Part shown: piece by piece, positions 1 through 8,151 of the stretch | Layout of the letters: the number at the start of each line of letters is the position of its first letter | Position numbering within the stretch: position 1 is the stretch's first letter | Source: an uncultured Phocaeicola sp. | GTDB taxonomy: Bacteria; Bacteroidota; Bacteroidia; Bacteroidales; Bacteroidaceae | Reading direction: 5' to 3' | DNA length: 64,000 nucleotides | NCBI GenBank assembly: GCA_958434805.1 | Contig: CAUBDX010000010.1 | Location: 5,034 to 69,033, forward strand | Notes under the pieces: model-generated | What the model was told of the DNA's origin: nothing | What the model saw: only the letters and a program-made list of their open reading frames with translations | Database searches by the model: none | Made by a program: the position numbers and the translations under genes

Positions 1-183
1 GGTCATGTGAAGGAACGGCTGTCGGAGGAACACGCCGGATTCATCCGCCAGCTCTGCGGCATGGCGAACAATCTCAACCAGCTTGCGCACAAGGCAAATG
101 CCGGAGGTTTCCATGATGAAAAGTGGGATTGCAAGGTGGCGGTGGCAAGGATTCACGAACTGATAACCAAGATAGGGATATGA
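1..183 (+). CDS. mobilization protein, C-terminal part (MobC-like)
   Basis: The reading frame is open from the first base and stops at 181-183, giving 60 residues that include IRQLCGMANNLNQLAHKA. This is the pattern at the C-terminus of the small relaxosome accessory proteins (MobC or Bacteroides MobA type) encoded just before relaxases. Such proteins bind the origin of transfer and help the relaxase nick it. The stop codon overlaps the relaxase start (ATGATG at 180-185), so the two are translationally coupled. The N-terminus is outside the window. The family call rests on context plus this short motif. Confidence 0.7.
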   Translation, partial: GHVKERLSEEHAGFIRQLCGMANNLNQLAHKANAGGFHDEKWDCKVAVARIHELITKIGI

Positions 184-1121
184 TGGCGAAAATCGTAAAG
201 GGAAGCGACTTCAAGGGTGTGGTGGACTACATCCTTGACAAAGGCAAAAATGCCCAATTTGTCGCATACAAGGATTTGTTCATGGAAAACAGGGAAACCA
301 TCGCTATGAGTTTCAATGCGCAGTCGCAGATGAACGGCAAGGTAGCCAAACCTGTCGGGCATATCGCTTTGAGCTTTTCCAAAGAGGATGAGCCACGACT
401 GACGAACCGTGTCATGGCAGGGATTGCACTTGAATACATGGAACGGATGAGGATTAAGAACACGCAATTCTTTATCGCCCGGCACTTTGACAAGGAACAT
501 CCGCACGTGCATATCGCCTTCAACCGCATAGACAACAACGGCAATACCATTTCGGACAGGCACGAGCGTCTGCGCAGTACCCGTATCTGCAAGGAACTGA
601 CCTTGAAATACGGCTTGCACATGGCAAATGGCAAGGATAATGTCAAGCGCAACCGCCTGAAAGAGCCGGACAAGACGAAGTACGAGCTTTACGACATTCT
701 CAAAGCCGAAGTCGGTAGGTGCGGCAACTGGAACGTGCTTGTCGCCAACCTGAAACGGCAAGGTGTGGAAGTGCATTTCAGCCACAGAGGACAGACCAAT
801 GAGATACAGGGCGTTGTCTTCACCAAGAACGGCTATCGCTTCAACGGCTCCAAAGTGGACAGACGTTTCAGCTATTCCAAAATAGACAATGCTTTGCAGC
901 ACAACAGATGCAAGGAACGTATGGGAATGACTGCCAAAGCACATGAAGCGGTTATACCAAGTGCACCATCCGGCACGGCACAAAGCGAGTTGTTCAACGG
1001 TTCATTGGGACTGCTGAATGGCAGTGGCTCATCTTACAATGCCGCTGATGCGGAAGCCAATCAGGAAATGGCGGAGATACTTCGCAGAAAGAAGAAATGC
1101 AAACGGGGTATGAGGTTATAA
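180..1121 (+). CDS. relaxase, MobB-type mobilization nuclease
   Basis: This is the relaxase that nicks the transfer origin and leads the transferred strand into the recipient. It begins MMAKIVKGSDFKGVVDYIL, and residues near 100-125 contain HFDKEHPHVHIAFNRID, the HxxxxHxHxxxN three-histidine metal site of HUH/MOB relaxases. An N-terminal catalytic Tyr such as Y17 or Y30 is plausible. At about 313 residues it has the size of small Bacteroides relaxases and lacks a helicase domain, so it needs the transfer machinery of a conjugative element. I chose ATG 180 because it overlaps the stop of the upstream mobilization gene; the frame is open further upstream, but that stretch is inside the other gene. 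It converges on hsdS. Confidence 0.9.
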   Translation: MMAKIVKGSDFKGVVDYILDKGKNAQFVAYKDLFMENRETIAMSFNAQSQMNGKVAKPVGHIALSFSKEDEPRLTNRVMAGIALEYMERMRIKNTQFFIARHFDKEHPHVHIAFNRIDNNGNTISDRHERLRSTRICKELTLKYGLHMANGKDNVKRNRLKEPDKTKYELYDILKAEVGRCGNWNVLVANLKRQGVEVHFSHRGQTNEIQGVVFTKNGYRFNGSKVDRRFSYSKIDNALQHNRCKERMGMTAKAHEAVIPSAPSGTAQSELFNGSLGLLNGSGSSYNAADAEANQEMAEILRRKKKCKRGMRL

Positions 1122-1136
1122 AGCATTTAACTCATT

Positions 1137-1182
1137 GATACGGAATCCTAATCTCTAAATTTGAGAAAAGTCATTCCGTATC
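1137..1182. terminator. bidirectional terminator between relaxase and hsdS
   Basis: Perfect 10-bp inverted repeat (GATACGGAAT and ATTCCGTATC), with a smaller CTC/GAG stem inside and a T-rich tail on the plus strand. It lies between the converging genes and overlaps the last codons of hsdS. Confidence 0.65.
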
Positions 1183-2255
1183 ATTTTTAGATACGATAAT
1201 ATTTGTTCGCTTTCGATATTACGCATATAGTTCTCCATATATTCCCAATCGGGAGAGCCATTATTATCAACAGGAAGCGTAATGATTTCTTTGGATAAAC
1301 GATTGGCACTTCGTTTGTATCCAAAATTATATTTCCCCCTGACACGGTCTGCAATGGTTGTAATGAATGTACCTGTATATCTATTAAGGTGGTTGTTATA
1401 GCCTAATGTCATATCGGAGGTTGCTATGAAATCTTCAGCTTTGTACACAGAATAGCCCATTGACCCCTCTCCGTTACGAATAAAGGCTATACAGTTGCCT
1501 TTTTGAATTGTCGCTTTATCTCTGCTTACAAAACATAGTACACCATTATTCTGATTGGTTGCACCAAGATAACTAATACCTCTATCTGATTTTTCAATAT
1601 GGTTAAGTCCTTTCGATTTTCCTGCAATGAGAGTAGGGAATAGTTCACACAAGAGGAAGTTCTTCCAAATCACCCCCCCCGATTTGGATTTATTAACACT
1701 TATTCTGTCCTTGAAGACATTAAGCGTGGTGTTGAGTATATTGTACTCAACATCTTTCATGAATGCTGACATGAAATCAAAATCTATTTCGCCTTTATCG
1801 GTGGCAGGTAAATATACGCGACTTTTCCTTAATCTCGTAAGTGTTGCTCCATAACTTCCCCAGCTGAACTTTTCCACGAGTTTCTTTATTGCAACAATCA
1901 AGAACATCGCATTGTATCTGTCCAGCTTCGCGTGTCTGATAATCTGTATGTTCTGCCCTGTATAAAAAGAAGTGGGCTGATAGAATACTGTTTGTGTGTC
2001 CAGACCGATGGTTATTACGTTACCTTCATCAACTTTATAGCGAGATGACTGTTCTGTTACAAACATATCCATTCCGTTATTCAAGTCAGACCGAGTAATA
2101 TACGGAATAACTCCTTCCTTTTGGTTAAGTTTATTCTTGTCTATGCCGCTATTAGTGGATTGAATAGAAAATTCTTCACCAAAGACAAACTCTTTCCAAT
2201 TGGAGTGTAGCGATTTACCCCCCCCAGTATATTGTTGATTATCAGTTGTTTGCAT
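1155..2255 (-). CDS. hsdS: type I-like R-M specificity subunit, second and third target-recognition modules
   Basis: This is the downstream part of the specificity subunit that guides the adjacent methyltransferase. It holds two copies of a module of about 180 residues: one starts NWKEFVFGEEFS and ends near FDFMSAFMKDVEYN, the next starts IWKNFLLCELFP and ends PDWEYMENYMRN. This matches the half-subunit repeats of BcgI-like HsdS. A G8 tract (1673-1680) joins the two modules in frame. The first module is in the other frame (2141-2764), separated by a second G8 tract at 2218-2225. If translated alone, the best start is ATG at 2255; the frame extends upstream to a TTG at 2324. A two-module chain would still be a normal full-size specificity subunit. 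Confidence 0.8.
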   Translation of the reverse strand: MQTTDNQQYTGGGKSLHSNWKEFVFGEEFSIQSTNSGIDKNKLNQKEGVIPYITRSDLNNGMDMFVTEQSSRYKVDEGNVITIGLDTQTVFYQPTSFYTGQNIQIIRHAKLDRYNAMFLIVAIKKLVEKFSWGSYGATLTRLRKSRVYLPATDKGEIDFDFMSAFMKDVEYNILNTTLNVFKDRISVNKSKSGGVIWKNFLLCELFPTLIAGKSKGLNHIEKSDRGISYLGATNQNNGVLCFVSRDKATIQKGNCIAFIRNGEGSMGYSVYKAEDFIATSDMTLGYNNHLNRYTGTFITTIADRVRGKYNFGYKRSANRLSKEIITLPVDNNGSPDWEYMENYMRNIESEQILSYLKMIRNDFSQI

Positions 2256-2764
2256 AATCTTTCTATTGTAGGTTTCAATATCTGCTGTTCTTTTTGCTTC
2301 ATGTAGGCTTCCATAAAAGCCCAATCCGGTGCTGTACCATCTTGGTTTAATGGCAACATTAGTTTGAACGACCTTAACCTGTTGCTGTTCAATGAATATC
2401 CATGCCCGAACCGCTCACGTTGTTTGGTGATGCACATTGCCACGAATAAGAGTATATGCCTGTTCATTGGCACTAATGGAATAAGCGCAGTTACATGACT
2501 ATCTAAAGCCATTTGGTATGGTTGATAGTATGCGATACCAGCTCCACCATCTCCGTCATTGTTCAAGGTAATAATATCTCCCTGAAATTGTTTTTTCCCG
2601 TTAGGAGCTACAAAATCTTTATATCCGTTATCACATTTTTTTGCTGAAACCAAAGGTATGTCGCCTGTCTGCAATGATGCCATATTGTTTTGATTTCCTT
2701 TCTCACAGCAGAAAAACTCTGACAGATAAAAGTCTTTCCAATTCTTATCTTCAAACTTATTCAT
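2141..2764 (-). CDS. hsdS: type I-like R-M specificity subunit, first target-recognition module, ends after a G8 tract
   Basis: Residues 1-180 form one recognition module, starting KNWKDFYLSEFFCCEKG and ending PDWAFMEAYMKQKEQQ. The frame then reads NNILGG through a run of eight G (coding strand; 2218-2225) and goes on into about 25 unrelated residues before stopping. One extra G would join it in frame to the two modules downstream (L-G-G-G-K-S-L-H-S), giving a three-module protein of about 535 residues. The ATG at 2764 overlaps the hsdM stop by 8 bp, so the genes are coupled. The short form could still work as a dimer of half-subunits. A sequencing error in the homopolymer cannot be excluded. 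Confidence 0.8.
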   Translation of the reverse strand: MNKFEDKNWKDFYLSEFFCCEKGNQNNMASLQTGDIPLVSAKKCDNGYKDFVAPNGKKQFQGDIITLNNDGDGGAGIAYYQPYQMALDSHVTALIPLVPMNRHILLFVAMCITKQRERFGHGYSLNSNRLRSFKLMLPLNQDGTAPDWAFMEAYMKQKEQQILKPTIERLCKQLIINNILGGVNRYTPIGKSLSLVKNFLFNPLIAA

Positions 2765-4274
2765 GCTCGTTTACGGTTGGATTTACAGAATTTTCAAACA
2801 AATACCCCCTGCCGTGAGTTATCATATTGAACTCAAAGGTCAGATAGTCGGCCATAGTATTCTCAAAATCCTTTTCCGAGGGTATCTCGTCATTAAAGTA
2901 GTAGAAAGCATGAAGCCACTCGTCCTCCGCTTCAATAGTAGTTTCCACGCAGAACTTGGTTTCTGCTTCAATCCGTCCAAACCATACATCAAGCAAATGC
3001 TGACGCTTGTCTTTGGCACTTGCGGTCTCTTCCAAGCCGATATGCTTGCTCACTACAAATCCGTCATCTTCAAAATTGATGAATCTGCAGAGATGTTTCT
3101 TGTCGTGCGGTATTCCTGCCGTAAATACTGCTATACATGGGTTTGTTCCAACTCCATAGAAAGTGTTTTTATTCAAGGTAATAACACCTTCCAAGGTATG
3201 ATGCTTCAGTATGCTGTTCTTGATATTTTGTTCTTCTTTGCTTTTGCCGGTAACAGAAGATTGTGGTACAATGACAATAGCCCTCGCACCCTCTGTCAAT
3301 GAGTCGAGCAAATGCTCGGTAAAGCTAATCTCATACAAATCAGGATTAGCTTTAGAGCCTTGGGAATAGGGAGGGTTCATCATGCCGACTGTACATCCTT
3401 TCAGTTGTAGCTGTTTGGGATTCTCTTTCAAAAAATCTTTATTGTGCAGGTTGCTTTTTCCATCGCCACGCAAAATCATATTGGTTGTCGCTATCGTGAA
3501 CATATACGGCTGTAGCTCAATGCCAAATAGTTGGTCACGTTTAATGCTTTTTTGTTGGTTTGTATCCTCTGTCATCTTCACCATTTTGTGCATTGCAGCA
3601 ATGAGGAATCCTGCCGTTCCGCAACAGGGGTCAAATACCTTATCTGTCGGTTCGAGTTGTGCCAATTCACAAAACAATTCCGTTATATGCTTTGGCGTAA
3701 GCACTATACCCAATGTCTGCCCATCCCCACCCGAATAGGACATAAACTCGCCATAAAACCGTCCTAAATAGTCTTCTGACGAATTATGGTACCTGATGTT
3801 CTTGAATATGCTGTTATACAGGAACTCGGCATAATGTCTCAATGGCGTTTTACCCAATGTGGCATCTTTCTCGTTTATTTTTGTTGTGTCTCTTATGACA
3901 GAGAATTGGCTGAGTAGTTTATCTCGTTTGGTATCAGGCGTAACATTAACCCTCTTCAAATTGCTTTCAATAGCTTCATATATCTTCTGGCCGTCTGTTT
4001 TTATCGGGTCGCCAATCAGGGATTCGATGGAGAATGTTTTTTCCTCTATTTCCCTCAATGCCAGCATTATTCCTGACACGACCAGCGGTTTTTGTTCTGT
4101 TGTCAGATTTCCATAGTTACGCAAGTCGTTATGCAGCTTCTCGGCATCTTTTAGAATTTCAGGGTCAAATACTTCTTTGGTGTTGATGAGTGATTTCAAG
4201 TCTTGACCGATCTCACTCAATTTTTTGGATAACTTCTGCATCCATATTTCAAAATCTTCGTTATTGATATACAT
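2757..4274 (-). CDS. hsdM: N6-adenine DNA methyltransferase (HsdM/BcgI-type)
   Basis: It transfers a methyl group from SAM to adenine at the site chosen by HsdS. SAM-binding motif I reads DPCCGTAGFL (around residue 217) and catalytic motif IV reads NPPYSQGS (around residue 301), the N6-adenine gamma-class order. The 505-residue chain has a helical start of about 38 residues (MYINNEDFEIWMQKLSKKL) where BcgI-like enzymes would carry a nuclease domain, followed by EILKDAEKLHNDLRNYGNL, a scaffold typical of BcgI-type methylases. An in-frame stop just upstream fixes the start. No restriction subunit is adjacent, so it may act only as a methyltransferase. It overlaps hsdS by 8 bp. Confidence 0.88.
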   Translation of the reverse strand: MYINNEDFEIWMQKLSKKLSEIGQDLKSLINTKEVFDPEILKDAEKLHNDLRNYGNLTTEQKPLVVSGIMLALREIEEKTFSIESLIGDPIKTDGQKIYEAIESNLKRVNVTPDTKRDKLLSQFSVIRDTTKINEKDATLGKTPLRHYAEFLYNSIFKNIRYHNSSEDYLGRFYGEFMSYSGGDGQTLGIVLTPKHITELFCELAQLEPTDKVFDPCCGTAGFLIAAMHKMVKMTEDTNQQKSIKRDQLFGIELQPYMFTIATTNMILRGDGKSNLHNKDFLKENPKQLQLKGCTVGMMNPPYSQGSKANPDLYEISFTEHLLDSLTEGARAIVIVPQSSVTGKSKEEQNIKNSILKHHTLEGVITLNKNTFYGVGTNPCIAVFTAGIPHDKKHLCRFINFEDDGFVVSKHIGLEETASAKDKRQHLLDVWFGRIEAETKFCVETTIEAEDEWLHAFYYFNDEIPSEKDFENTMADYLTFEFNMITHGRGYLFENSVNPTVNEHE

Positions 4275-4356
4275 GATTTACTTCGTTTTACTGATTAATA
4301 CTACTTGTGTCCAATGCATTGACGAAGCAAAGGACGGAAGAACGAAGCAAATAAAA

Positions 4357-4382
4357 TAGGGGAATCCCTATGGACTCCCCTA
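4357..4382 (-). terminator. terminator after the barrel/RteC-like operon
   Basis: Inverted repeat TAGGGGA/TCCCCTA with a 12-nt loop, followed on the minus strand by TTTTATTTG. It lies between the end of the 4424-7390 operon and hsdM. Confidence 0.55.
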
Positions 4383-4423
4383 AAGCCGTTTTGCAAACAT
4401 CTATAAATTAGTGAATTATAAAA

Positions 4424-4816
4424 TCATCTTTTTTCATCTTTGTTTGCAACCCTGTTTCGATTTTCCCGGATGACGAGATTTTTCAGGTAATCCAACGCTT
4501 TGGTAAGATTGAAAGGTTTGCGCTTGAATACTCTACCCTTAGATTTATGAACGTTCCCAAACGTGAAATTGAAGGCTTGTTCCAGAGCATGGGCAATATG
4601 GATATATGGAACGGAGATTCCTGCTTCATTAACAAATTGCCCGGAGAGTTCAAACGATACGGCTAATTCTCCCATACTGTCAATTCCCAATCCTTTTCGA
4701 GAATTGGGGATAAAATAGACTTTGGGGATATTTGATTGGTTGTTGTTGGAGAAGTGATTTGTTCGCAAGAAAGTAAATTTCAGCAAATCAATTTCAGATT
4801 CAAGCAACATCATCAC
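4424..4816 (-). CDS. RteC-like C-terminal domain protein
   Basis: A 130-residue protein without a signal peptide. The segment from ELAVSFELSGQFVN through IHIAHALEQAFNFTF to LTKALDYLKNLVIREN lines up by eye with the C-terminal part of RteC, the CTnDOT protein that activates excision genes: an (E/L)xxxLxxxG start, then a helix with AFEQ(M/A)F, then a basic C-terminal helix. It is about half the length of RteC, so it would be only the C-terminal domain. It is the last gene of the operon, 25 bp after the small protein. The start could also be one of the next two Met codons. The family call is tentative. Confidence 0.5.
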   Translation of the reverse strand: MMMLLESEIDLLKFTFLRTNHFSNNNQSNIPKVYFIPNSRKGLGIDSMGELAVSFELSGQFVNEAGISVPYIHIAHALEQAFNFTFGNVHKSKGRVFKRKPFNLTKALDYLKNLVIRENRNRVANKDEKR

Positions 4817-4841
4817 TTTCCGTTGATATACTTTTTTGAGC

Positions 4842-5060
4842 TCATTTTTTTTTCAACTCATAAAAAGATGATGATTTCAAAGAATCAAACTCGATACGGG
4901 TAATATTCAGTTTCCGAAATATTTCATGATAGCTTTGTTCGGATTGACTGATCGCTATTATCTGTTCCGTAAAATGTTTATAGGCATTTTGCATTTCTTC
5001 TTTTGAAACTTGTGGAGTGTCAGATAATAGACTGAATAACTCCAAGCTATTTTCATTCAT
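4842..5060 (-). CDS. small hypothetical protein (72 aa)
   Basis: I do not recognise this protein. It is acidic, predicted mostly helical (EEMQNAYKHFTEQIIAISQ), has no signal peptide or membrane segment and ends in a lysine run (ELKKK). It starts 11 bp after the outer-membrane barrel gene and ends 25 bp before the RteC-like gene, which is the tight spacing of one transcript. It could be a small regulator or partner of the RteC-like protein. Confidence 0.6.
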   Translation of the reverse strand: MNENSLELFSLLSDTPQVSKEEMQNAYKHFTEQIIAISQSEQSYHEIFRKLNITRIEFDSLKSSSFYELKKK

Positions 5061-5071
5061 AACAAACTCCT

Positions 5072-7390
5072 TTATTTGTAACTGCTTTTTATACCATAAT
5101 CAGTATCCTTATTTTCAATAGACTTACTACTTGAATTGTGAGTTTTTCCAAAACTAAAGTTCCACGTAAGAGTAGCAACAATGGTTTGGGAGGCACTACT
5201 GAAGCTTTCCCGCCTGAAAGGTGACTGATTATTTTTATTCTCTATAATAGTACGTGAAACATTCCGGAATGGATTGAACGCTCCTATGCCAAAAGAGAAA
5301 TTATCGGTGTTATATTGAATGGCTAAATAGTGATAGTTACCGCTTTTAGTAAGGGTTTCACCATACAGCTTTTCGTCAAATGGTTGTATCTGACCGATAA
5401 ACATCCATTTCTTATACATTGCCAAAACATTCGCACTATAATAGAAATTAGAATGTGTGTGAGAATAATTCTTCCCTTGACTGTTGAAATGACTGTACCC
5501 ACCTGTAAAAGAAAATTGCAGTATGTTTTTTATCATTCCCACCTTTAGGGTCATTTCAGCATTATATTTGTTCCAGCTCTTCATATTTTCAGACATTATC
5601 AAGAATACATCGCCTTGCTCTTTAAGTGATTCCATGATGGGATTATGCTTGTGATGATGTCTCAGGTTAGCATTGAATGTAAATAATCCTTTCTTGTTTT
5701 CGTAAAAAAGATTGTTATTCAGATTATTATAGGGCTTTAATGATAAGTTGCCTTTTTCGGCAAGATAAGGGTCGATCCTAATTTCCGTGTTGGTCAATTC
5801 AGCTAAAGTCGGATTGGTCTGAGTCATCTCCACATCGTAACGGATAAAAGAATTTTCATTCAACCTATACCCCAACATGACTTTGGGCAAAAGGTTATAA
5901 TAACTCTTATTGGTCGAAGTGTTAGAAAAATGCACTCGATTAATCCGCAACCCAAAAGAATAGCTGAAATTATTTTTACTATGGAGCCACTCTGAGAAAA
6001 TAGAAGATTCTGATTGTTTCAAATCTGACTGAAATACTCCATTTTGCTGAATTTCCTGCTTCGTAAATGATTGTACGTGCTTTACCCCAAATTTCAAACT
6101 TCCATAAGTAAAACTCTTCTCATAAATTCCTTCTGCTATCAATGAATATTTATCGGAAGTCAAACCAAACTGCTCTCTAAAAATAGTATCAATATCATTG
6201 TATTCGATATAGTTGCGATCTGTTTCTGCTTTGATATAACTTCCGACAATGTTGACGTAAATTTTTTGCTGGTTTTTCAAACCATGCTCATAGTATAAGT
6301 CCATTGTTGGAGTATTTATTTTCTGACTGACACCATCCAATATCTGTCCTATCTCTATGCTATTTTCTTTCAGATTACTTTTGAAATCGTTATGCGGATG
6401 ATCCGTCAAGGCATACTTCAACTTGGCATTAAAGAATGTCGAATCATTTTTTTGATAGTTATAACCGAAAGTAACATCGTGCATCTGATATGAGTAATCT
6501 CCGCCATCTCCGATTTCATCTCTCTGTAATGGGATAGAATTTCTGAACCGATAACTTCCTGTACGTGTCCGGTTGTTGCTGTTGATTTTTTGAAAAGCAG
6601 TTGTGTAATTCAATGCATATTCCGACTTCCCTTTATTAAACTTAGCGAAAAATACATCTCCACCCGCAAGAATATTCAGGGAGTTCATCAAGTCCATACC
6701 AATAATACCACCCTTATCATCTCTTGTAACAATATAATTAACAATTTTAGATGCTTCTCCATATCTTATTCCTGCATAATCCGAATATTCAATCCGTCTG
6801 ATTTGGCGTGGCTGCAAGGTTAGAATCTCTTCTGATGTCGTATTCACTCCATTGATTTGCAACACAACTTTCCCTCCATCGGAGGATGAAATTGTATTCG
6901 TCATCGGATTAATGTTCAGTCCCGAAAGCATCATAGTATTCAATAGTTGCATTCCGTTTGCCGAGTGGTCAAGTTGCAGCTTTGTTGGAAAAACAATCCG
7001 TTGATTTATTTTACTGATTGTAGATGAAGCTGAAATGACAATTTCATCAAGCGATAACATCCGTTCACTCAAGAATACATCTATCTCAACTGATTCTAAA
7101 AAGTTTTGCAATAAGATTTTTTTAGTTTCAAAGCCCATGTAGGATATTAATAACACATAATCATCGGAAATGAGGTTTGTAAATCCAAACCTTCCAATTG
7201 TATCACTCACCGTTCCTTCTATAAATACCGAATCCTGCCTGAACAGAGTAACATTGGCGTATTCAACAGGTTCTTTTGTGCTTTGGTCAAGTATTCTTCC
7301 TGTGATATTATTTGATTGCCCAAAGGCATTTAAACTTAGAAACAAGAAGAATACAATGAGATATAATAAATGTTTTTTATTTAAGTCCAT
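5072..7390 (-). CDS. outer-membrane beta-barrel protein with N-terminal carboxypeptidase-regulatory-like domain
   Basis: A 772-residue TonB-receptor-like barrel. A signal peptide (KKHLLYLIVFFLFLSLNAFGQ) is followed by a CarboxypepD_reg-like fold at about residues 28-110 (ITGRILDQSTKEPVEYANVTL), a plug-like segment (LQINGVNTTSEEILTLQPRQ) and about 500 residues of alternating aromatic strands typical of the OMP_b-brl_3 family. It lacks an obvious TonB box and no SusD partner is present, so it is unlikely to be a classical glycan importer. It is first in an operon with the 72-aa and RteC-like genes. Substrate unknown. The 5' leader reaches back to an IS, whose edge may supply part of the promoter. 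Confidence 0.85.
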   Translation of the reverse strand: MDLNKKHLLYLIVFFLFLSLNAFGQSNNITGRILDQSTKEPVEYANVTLFRQDSVFIEGTVSDTIGRFGFTNLISDDYVLLISYMGFETKKILLQNFLESVEIDVFLSERMLSLDEIVISASSTISKINQRIVFPTKLQLDHSANGMQLLNTMMLSGLNINPMTNTISSSDGGKVVLQINGVNTTSEEILTLQPRQIRRIEYSDYAGIRYGEASKIVNYIVTRDDKGGIIGMDLMNSLNILAGGDVFFAKFNKGKSEYALNYTTAFQKINSNNRTRTGSYRFRNSIPLQRDEIGDGGDYSYQMHDVTFGYNYQKNDSTFFNAKLKYALTDHPHNDFKSNLKENSIEIGQILDGVSQKINTPTMDLYYEHGLKNQQKIYVNIVGSYIKAETDRNYIEYNDIDTIFREQFGLTSDKYSLIAEGIYEKSFTYGSLKFGVKHVQSFTKQEIQQNGVFQSDLKQSESSIFSEWLHSKNNFSYSFGLRINRVHFSNTSTNKSYYNLLPKVMLGYRLNENSFIRYDVEMTQTNPTLAELTNTEIRIDPYLAEKGNLSLKPYNNLNNNLFYENKKGLFTFNANLRHHHKHNPIMESLKEQGDVFLIMSENMKSWNKYNAEMTLKVGMIKNILQFSFTGGYSHFNSQGKNYSHTHSNFYYSANVLAMYKKWMFIGQIQPFDEKLYGETLTKSGNYHYLAIQYNTDNFSFGIGAFNPFRNVSRTIIENKNNQSPFRRESFSSASQTIVATLTWNFSFGKTHNSSSKSIENKDTDYGIKSSYK

Positions 7391-7621
7391 ACTTGTTTTC
7401 TTATAAATGAGATATAGACACAGAATGCCATCTGTGCCATAATCTTGATTAATAAATGATAATAAAAAATCTGCCCTCAGAAGATTTGAAGGCTATAAGA
7501 AAACTGAGAAAGGCGTTCTCAGTATAGACTATGCGCGAATTCTAAATGTACGTGCTAATGCACAGCGTATACTTGACATGATTTGTTTATTCTAAATTCG
7601 TTGCAAAGATAAGCTTTTATT
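7391..7621. other. leader region of the barrel operon
   Basis: No gene is supportable here. It holds a minus-strand -7 box (TATCTTTG, 7604-7611) and a short hairpin CTGAGAA/TTCTCAG at 7504-7522 in what would be the 5' untranslated region of the barrel gene. Confidence 0.5.
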
Positions 7622-7635
7622 GGCACAGTTGCAAA
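7604..7635 (-). promoter_or_regulatory. possible hybrid promoter: -33 in the IS end, -7 in the flank
   Basis: Minus strand: TTTG at 7632-7635 lies in the left inverted repeat of the IS, and TATCTTTG at 7604-7611 lies in the flanking DNA, 20 bp apart. Both the elements and the spacing match the Bacteroides consensus seen elsewhere in this window. Confidence 0.45.
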
Positions 7636-7719
7636 TATCCGTGGCTTATTTTTGTAGTATAGGTCTATATTTTCTTGTTTAATGCTTAAATGTTTATAAG
7701 AAGCATTACCTTTGCACTC

Positions 7720-8151
7720 ATGAGTAAGCAATCAGCATTTGACTATAAGATTCTGGCAAGTTACCTTCTTCCCAAAGGCATACTTGAGTTCTTCGACGTT
7801 ACAGCCGTTAACGAAGACCATACTGGCATTATTGAAGAGACTGGTAATGAGCGCGTCCTTCTTCACATCTATCTTGACGAAAAAGATGCACGGGAAGAAG
7901 AGTGGCACGACCTTAAGCCCAATGGTTTCACGGAAAGCCGTCAGGTTAACGACTTTCCTATCCGTGATCACAAGGTCGTTCTTCATGTCAGACGTCGCAG
8001 ATGGTTAACGGCAGAAGGCAGAAACATAATCCTTGACAGGTACTCGTTGCTTGCTGATAACACCAGCTACTCTAAGGAGTTTGCTGATGTCTTAAAAAAA
8101 ATATTTGGATACCTACCCGATAACGGCCCGCTCGCTGGGGCTATACTTTAA
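7720..8151 (+). CDS. ISAon1-family transposase, N-terminal reading frame (orfA)
   Basis: Starting at ATG 7720 (MSKQSAFDYKILASYLLPKG), this 143-residue product has the look of the ISAon1 N-terminal domain (FFDVTAVNEDHTG, LHIYLDEKDA, then RRRRWLT), which precedes the catalytic domain. The frame is open back to 7690, but that extra part overlaps a TACCTTTG promoter-like box at 7707-7714, so the later start is preferred. Near its end (8094-8101) is a run of eight A, after which orfB continues in another frame. The full transposase probably requires recoding or slippage there. Confidence 0.8.
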   Translation: MSKQSAFDYKILASYLLPKGILEFFDVTAVNEDHTGIIEETGNERVLLHIYLDEKDAREEEWHDLKPNGFTESRQVNDFPIRDHKVVLHVRRRRWLTAEGRNIILDRYSLLADNTSYSKEFADVLKKIFGYLPDNGPLAGAIL

